Shown piece after piece: positions 60,325-64,000 of a DNA stretch of 64,000 nt; within the stretch, counting starts at the first letter, position 1; every line of letters starts with the position of its first letter. The stretch is from NCBI RefSeq assembly GCF_020404765.1, contig NZ_JAIVEM010000188.1, forward strand, positions 1 through 64,000, in the 5' to 3' direction. The position numbers and the translations under genes were made by a program. Below the pieces are notes generated by a model. The model made no database searches, was not told where the DNA came from, and worked only from the letters and a program-made list of their open reading frames with translations. The stretch is from Paenibacillus sp. BJ-4. GTDB taxonomy: Bacteria; Bacillota; Bacilli; Paenibacillales; Paenibacillaceae.

Positions 60325-61239
60325 TCATTGCTCCTTTTGTTTGCTGTTTGTTTGATGTGCACTTAGCAGGACGCCGATAATGACGACCATACCGCCAATG
60401 ATTTGGCGCCATGTAATTGTTTCTTGTAATAGTAACACAGAGAATAGCACCCCAAATATCGGAACCAAATTCATCAACGAAACGGAACTGCTCGGTGACA
60501 GCTTGATTAAGCCATAGTTGTAGAGCAAAAATGCAATAACAGAGCAGAACATGCCCAGATATATTAACAATGTTAACGCTGCCGTTGTCGGGGCCTGCCA
60601 ACTATCTTTTTCCAATAGGGCCAGTGGTATGAAAAAGATACTGCCTGCAACGGTTTGATAAAAAGATAACGTCACGGGCGGGTACTTGTCCACAACCTTG
60701 CGCGTCATGAAAGTATAAAATGCCCATGCAAAACCTGTTCCAATCAATATCAAATTCCCAATGAGTTGATTTTTACCACCCGAGCTTTCGCCGACCGAAG
60801 TCAAGAAATATACCCCTATCATAGCCAGTGCAATGCCGCAGATTTTATATTTGGATATTTTTACTTTATACAAAATGAGTTCAAGCAGCGATGTAATCGC
60901 GGGATATGACGCGACAATCAATGCTGCGTTGGAAGCGGTAGTCAGGCTAACCCCTATATTCTCCATTGAGAAATAAAGAGTGATTCCCAAAACACCACTG
61001 AATGAAATTGTAGCCAAATCCTTTGGCTTCACTTTGACATATTCTTTTTTGATAAGCAATACGATGCCTAGCACAATGGAAGCTATGATAAATCTGGACA
61101 GACCCAATGTAAGAGGGGGGATACTAGTATAGGCTGCTTTCGTGGCAATAAACGACGTGCTCCAGATCAGCAAGGCCAGAATCGTAGAACCATAGTAGAT
61201 TCGGCTGCTTTGGCTGTGGTTAGCTATGACCTTGTTCAA
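60325..61239 (-). CDS. EamA-family (DMT) metabolite exporter
   Basis: About 304 residues with ten membrane segments in two EamA repeats. These start LALLIWSTSFIATKAAYTSI and, in the second half, NLILIGTGFAWAFYTFMTRK; the C-terminus includes LMNLVPIFGVLFSVLLLQE. The start is taken as TTG 61239, preceded by AGGGAGG. Longer frames run through the operator and into the opposite gene and are not plausible. The substrate (amino acid, drug or metabolite) is unknown. It is divergent from a TrmB-type regulator that probably represses it. Confidence 0.88.
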   Translation of the reverse strand: MNKVIANHSQSSRIYYGSTILALLIWSTSFIATKAAYTSIPPLTLGLSRFIIASIVLGIVLLIKKEYVKVKPKDLATISFSGVLGITLYFSMENIGVSLTTASNAALIVASYPAITSLLELILYKVKISKYKICGIALAMIGVYFLTSVGESSGGKNQLIGNLILIGTGFAWAFYTFMTRKVVDKYPPVTLSFYQTVAGSIFFIPLALLEKDSWQAPTTAALTLLIYLGMFCSVIAFLLYNYGLIKLSPSSSVSLMNLVPIFGVLFSVLLLQETITWRQIIGGMVVIIGVLLSAHQTNSKQKEQ

Positions 61240-61280
61240 GTAAAAATCCTCCCTGAGATGACTTCTTGTGGAATTGAAGT

Positions 61281-61349
61281 AGTGGCTACTATAGTGACTA
61301 CTAAAGTAACTACTATTAAAAAGATAGTGCGTATACCGGATTTTGTCAA
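61281..61349 (-). promoter_or_regulatory. EamA promoter with three 12-bp tandem operator repeats
   Basis: On the minus strand TTGACA (61349-61344) is 17 bp from TATCTT (61326-61321). Just downstream, 61281-61316 holds three head-to-tail copies of AGTRRCTACTAW with an exact 12-bp period, covering the expected transcription start. This is a likely operator array for the divergent TrmB-type protein. Confidence 0.8.
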
Positions 61350-61396
61350 GGGGAAATGATATAGTAAGGATGAACATGAATTGAGGAGAATCCGTC

Positions 61397-62248
61397 ATGA
61401 AACCAAAACCTAATGTGTTAGACATTCTACGTGATCTGAATTTTAGTGAATATGAAGCCAAAGCTTATGTGACCTTATTGGAGAGTTCTCCACTTTCGGG
61501 ATACGCTGTTTCATTGAATTCCGGAGTACCGAGATCAAAAATTTATGAGGTTTTGTCAGGAATGGTTAACCGTGGGGACATTATCGTAAGTCAAGAAAAT
61601 ACGCCGCTTTATGTGCCGCTCCCGCCGCATGAATTGATTGCCCAAAGAAAACGCAGAGCGGAGCAGATTTTCAATGTGGCGCAAGAGAGTTTGGAGCAGT
61701 ACACAGCATCGTTTCAAAACAGAGAGAATATTTGGAATATTTCAGGCTATGAAGCCATTATCAATCGCATAAATGAAGGGGTAAAGGGAGCCAAACACCG
61801 GATTTTGCTGGAAATTTGGAAAGAGGATGCTGAGGTGTTCAGGGATACCCTTGAGCAAGCCGCACAACAAGGAATTGAAGTGATTATTGTAGCGTATGGG
61901 GAACTTAACTTTGATTTCGCTACCGTGTACCATCATGATATGAGTGAGGAGATTACGTCTGAAATTGGCGGTCGGTGGATTGTACTCAGTATAGATGACC
62001 GGGAGGTTGTAGCGGGTATACTTTCGCTCGGTGACGATAGTCGTGCTGCATGGACATTGCATCCGGGCCTTGTGATGCCGATTACGGAAGTGATTATTCA
62101 TGATATTTATATCATGGAGATATTGCATGAATTCCGTGAAGAATTGGAGGCCAAGTTTGGTCCTAATCTGATCCATCTTCGCAATAAATTCGCCATGGGC
62201 CCGAATGGTAAAGGATATTATGTTCCTATGACTGAAAAAAAGTCCTGA
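61397..62248 (+). CDS. TrmB-family transcriptional regulator
   Basis: 283 residues. The N-terminal winged helix has the TrmB pattern LRDLNFSEYEAKAYVTLLES and SGVPRSKIYEVLSGMVNRGD. A linking coiled coil (about 80-110) follows, and a C-terminal PLD-like effector domain (NRINEGVKGAKHRILLEIWK onwards). TrmB proteins are sugar- or metabolite-responsive and are best known in archaea, with many members in bacilli. Its likely target is the divergent EamA exporter. TTGAGGAG precedes ATG 61397. Confidence 0.88.
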   Translation: MKPKPNVLDILRDLNFSEYEAKAYVTLLESSPLSGYAVSLNSGVPRSKIYEVLSGMVNRGDIIVSQENTPLYVPLPPHELIAQRKRRAEQIFNVAQESLEQYTASFQNRENIWNISGYEAIINRINEGVKGAKHRILLEIWKEDAEVFRDTLEQAAQQGIEVIIVAYGELNFDFATVYHHDMSEEITSEIGGRWIVLSIDDREVVAGILSLGDDSRAAWTLHPGLVMPITEVIIHDIYIMEILHEFREELEAKFGPNLIHLRNKFAMGPNGKGYYVPMTEKKS

Positions 62249-62292
62249 ACGTGTTGAGCATACCCCCAGGATGATAATGATATGCATAAATA

Positions 62293-62328
62293 AAAGGCTC
62301 ATGGAATGTTGCACTTCCATGAGCCTTT
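62293..62328. terminator. Bidirectional terminator between convergent genes
   Basis: AAAGGCTCATGGAA (62293-62306) pairs perfectly with TTCCATGAGCCTTT (62315-62328). Confidence 0.88.
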
Positions 62329-62347
62329 GTATTGGACGTTCGGTCTG

Positions 62348-63970
62348 TTATTTTACGGTTACAATCACACGTTGATAATGTTTTAAAGTGTGTTTTCCAT
62401 TGTCCTGCACTTCTGCAATGATATGAATCGTATTTCCTGATTTAGCATCTGCAGGAACGGTAAAGCTTACTGTATTCGTGTCACTACCTTGCAAGTCAAT
62501 GGTGTTTAACTTCTCACCCTTCGCTACTTCTTGATGAAGTCCGAGCTGCATGTTACCCGCCATTTCAGGTTTAACCTGTGCTGGCTTTACTTTAGAATCT
62601 TCATACGTATCTGCTTCAAAATATCTCCACCACTTATAGGTTAATGAATTACCATCCGGATCGGACCCTTCAGCATGCAGCGTGATTTTTTCCCCTGGTT
62701 TAGCAGTAAGATCCAATCCTTCTTTAATGGTCAACGTTGGATTGTGGTTCGCATCTTTGTAGTCGGACGCAATCGCCCAATCCGCACGAGCAGCGAAGTC
62801 ATTTTGAATATCATCAAACCATCGCATCAGCGAATATTCTGCTTCGAATCTTTTCGTATATACATCGTAATCTAGTACCGTATTTCTAAATAATTTATCG
62901 TTAACGACACCAAAACGGCCTCCCCAGCCTCCATAGGTTGGGTTTTCCATACTCCGCAAGCCATTATCAATCAGATAGAAGAAGGACGGAGAATCCCCTT
63001 CCGAAATAAAATCATACTTGTCGTATTGAGGATTTTTCTTTAAGTAGGCTTCACTGCCTCTTTGTTCTTCATCCAATTCACCTTTAATGATTTTTCCATC
63101 ACCCATCAAGGCGTACATATTCAGCAGCTTGCCGTGACCATCCTGGATATTTTTGAAATTCCATTCTCCATGCAGCTTGCTGTTTACTTCTTCCGTATGC
63201 ATTTTCCAGGCATAGGCGAGATGCCAGAAGTTAGATTGATCATTGATAATTCTAATGTCAGGCCAATTTTTTGCAATGTAGTTATTGTAGCTATCGTCTT
63301 GGTCCAAAATGATATACAGCACGAGCTTATCACTTACTTTTTTTTGAATCGTTTCCCATTGATCTGTATTTTTATATTCGTCTTCAATGGACTTTAGAGC
63401 TCTGGCTGTGGTATTGGTTCCACCCCAAGTTTGAACGTATAAATCTCTTTTATCATCATCTAGGAATAGTGTTTTAAGGAAATCGGAGCCTTCCGTTTCC
63501 TTGTCCATTTCACCCTTGTATGAAATATTGCCTATCTTGGTAACGCTCTTAATATATTCAGGCTTTGGATACCCCTCGGCATGTTTTACTAAGTTGGGGT
63601 AAATGTCTCCGTAGGCATCAATCATATCCGTTACCCATTGTGTTCCGGTCCATCTAAATGGCTTGATTCCAGCCTTTTCATCCCCTGCATAATGATATAC
63701 AGAGCTGGTCAGTACGATTCCGGACAAGTCCATTTCATTGGAATAGAGGAGGAAGCGAATCACAGAGTTCATGTCATCTACTTCTCCATCGGTAGTGATA
63801 ACCGTTCTGGCCTTGGCGGCTTTATTTTCTACTTTAGCTTCCGTTTGTTTTTCTGCCGGGGCAGCGCTTTCATCCTTGGCAACAGCGGGAGTCTTTCCAC
63901 TACAACCACTGATGATCAAAATACATATCATAGCTAACAATAAAATGTTTAATCCGTTTCTTTCTCTCAT
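62348..63970 (-). CDS. DUF1593-type nucleoside-hydrolase-like lipoprotein
   Basis: 540 residues. The signal peptide ends at the lipobox ISGC (Cys23). The N-terminal half begins VITTDGEVDDMNSVIRFLLY, an Asp-rich motif like that of nucleoside hydrolases. It continues with VQTWGGTNTTARAL and GDSPSFFYLIDNGLRS, the pattern of the DUF1593 family. The C-terminal 130 residues form an Ig-like/cadherin-type beta domain (HAEGSDPDGNSLTYKWWRYF). Some DUF1593 proteins are annotated as cellulose-binding, but their activity is not settled. It may act on a cell-surface or plant-derived glycoside. GAGAGGGGAAC precedes the ATG at 63970. Confidence 0.82.
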   Translation of the reverse strand: MRERNGLNILLLAMICILIISGCSGKTPAVAKDESAAPAEKQTEAKVENKAAKARTVITTDGEVDDMNSVIRFLLYSNEMDLSGIVLTSSVYHYAGDEKAGIKPFRWTGTQWVTDMIDAYGDIYPNLVKHAEGYPKPEYIKSVTKIGNISYKGEMDKETEGSDFLKTLFLDDDKRDLYVQTWGGTNTTARALKSIEDEYKNTDQWETIQKKVSDKLVLYIILDQDDSYNNYIAKNWPDIRIINDQSNFWHLAYAWKMHTEEVNSKLHGEWNFKNIQDGHGKLLNMYALMGDGKIIKGELDEEQRGSEAYLKKNPQYDKYDFISEGDSPSFFYLIDNGLRSMENPTYGGWGGRFGVVNDKLFRNTVLDYDVYTKRFEAEYSLMRWFDDIQNDFAARADWAIASDYKDANHNPTLTIKEGLDLTAKPGEKITLHAEGSDPDGNSLTYKWWRYFEADTYEDSKVKPAQVKPEMAGNMQLGLHQEVAKGEKLNTIDLQGSDTNTVSFTVPADAKSGNTIHIIAEVQDNGKHTLKHYQRVIVTVK

Positions 63971-64000
63971 TTCTGTTCCCCTCTCTGAGTTTCTACTTGA

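Noticed and set aside
61281..61316. Tandem repeats considered as a CRISPR-like or minisatellite array
   Set aside because: Only three 12-bp units without spacers, placed exactly over a promoter; an operator is the simpler explanation.

Overview
The window looks like chromosome of a nitrogen-fixing Paenibacillus, most likely of the P. polymyxa group. The basis is the compact nine-gene nif order nifB-H-D-K-E-N-X-hesA-nifV behind a sigma-A type promoter with GlnR-like sites, strong Bacillus-type Shine-Dalgarno sequences, frequent GTG/TTG starts, CcpA-type cre sites, a Spo0E-family phosphatase (endospore former) and a GH6 cellulase carrying Fn3 and CBM3 modules. Species assignment is inference. 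No tRNA, rRNA, CRISPR array or prophage was recognised.

Region 1 (1-1967): the left edge holds the first codons of what may be an IS3-family transposase and two inverted repeats. A LacI-family repressor gene (minus strand) follows. Then comes a 530-bp intergenic region containing a structured, terminator-ending hairpin of unknown function and the nif control region. Region 2 (1968-12575): the nif operon, with overlapping or closely spaced genes, closed by two hairpins. It supplies FeMo-co biosynthesis (NifB, E, N, X, V), the nitrogenase structural proteins (NifH, D, K) and HesA. nifS, nifU, nifM and the like are absent, so Fe-S assembly must come from housekeeping genes elsewhere.

Region 3 (12.6-24.8 kb): a heterodimeric ABC exporter; a DJ-1/PfpI protein; a C4-dicarboxylate module (symporter DctA, binding protein DctB, two-component pair DctS/DctR) followed by a malic enzyme; and an AraC regulator. 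Region 4 (24.9-39.5 kb): GH4 glycosidase; GH6 cellulase with a cre site and an unusual 5' leader; nucleoside hydrolase; multi-PAS histidine kinase; a self-regulated GntR/ABC operon with a 47-bp palindromic operator; a methyltransferase; and a membrane protein fused to a PstS-like binding domain. Region 5 (39.7-50.9 kb): a YCF48-like lipoprotein, aldo/keto reductase, Mug glycosylase, divergent ald/PucR-type regulator (AdeR-like), a stalk-like lipoprotein, a galactokinase-family kinase, a Cas4-like Fe-S nuclease and an SGNH hydrolase.

Region 6 (51.0-64.0 kb): a HlyC/CorC-type gene broken by two compensating frameshifts, a chemotaxis receptor, a YwaF-like membrane protein, a short-chain dehydrogenase, a TIM-barrel-like protein, MgtC, a secreted cyclophilin, three small proteins including a 59-aa Spo0E-like phosphatase, an EamA exporter divergent from a TrmB-type regulator with three 12-bp tandem operator repeats, and a DUF1593-type lipoprotein.

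No clearly novel multi-gene system was found. The best leads are the structured RNA upstream of nif, the STAB-SD-like leader of the cellulase, the orphan Cas4-like nuclease, the PstS-fusion membrane protein and the tandem-repeat operator.
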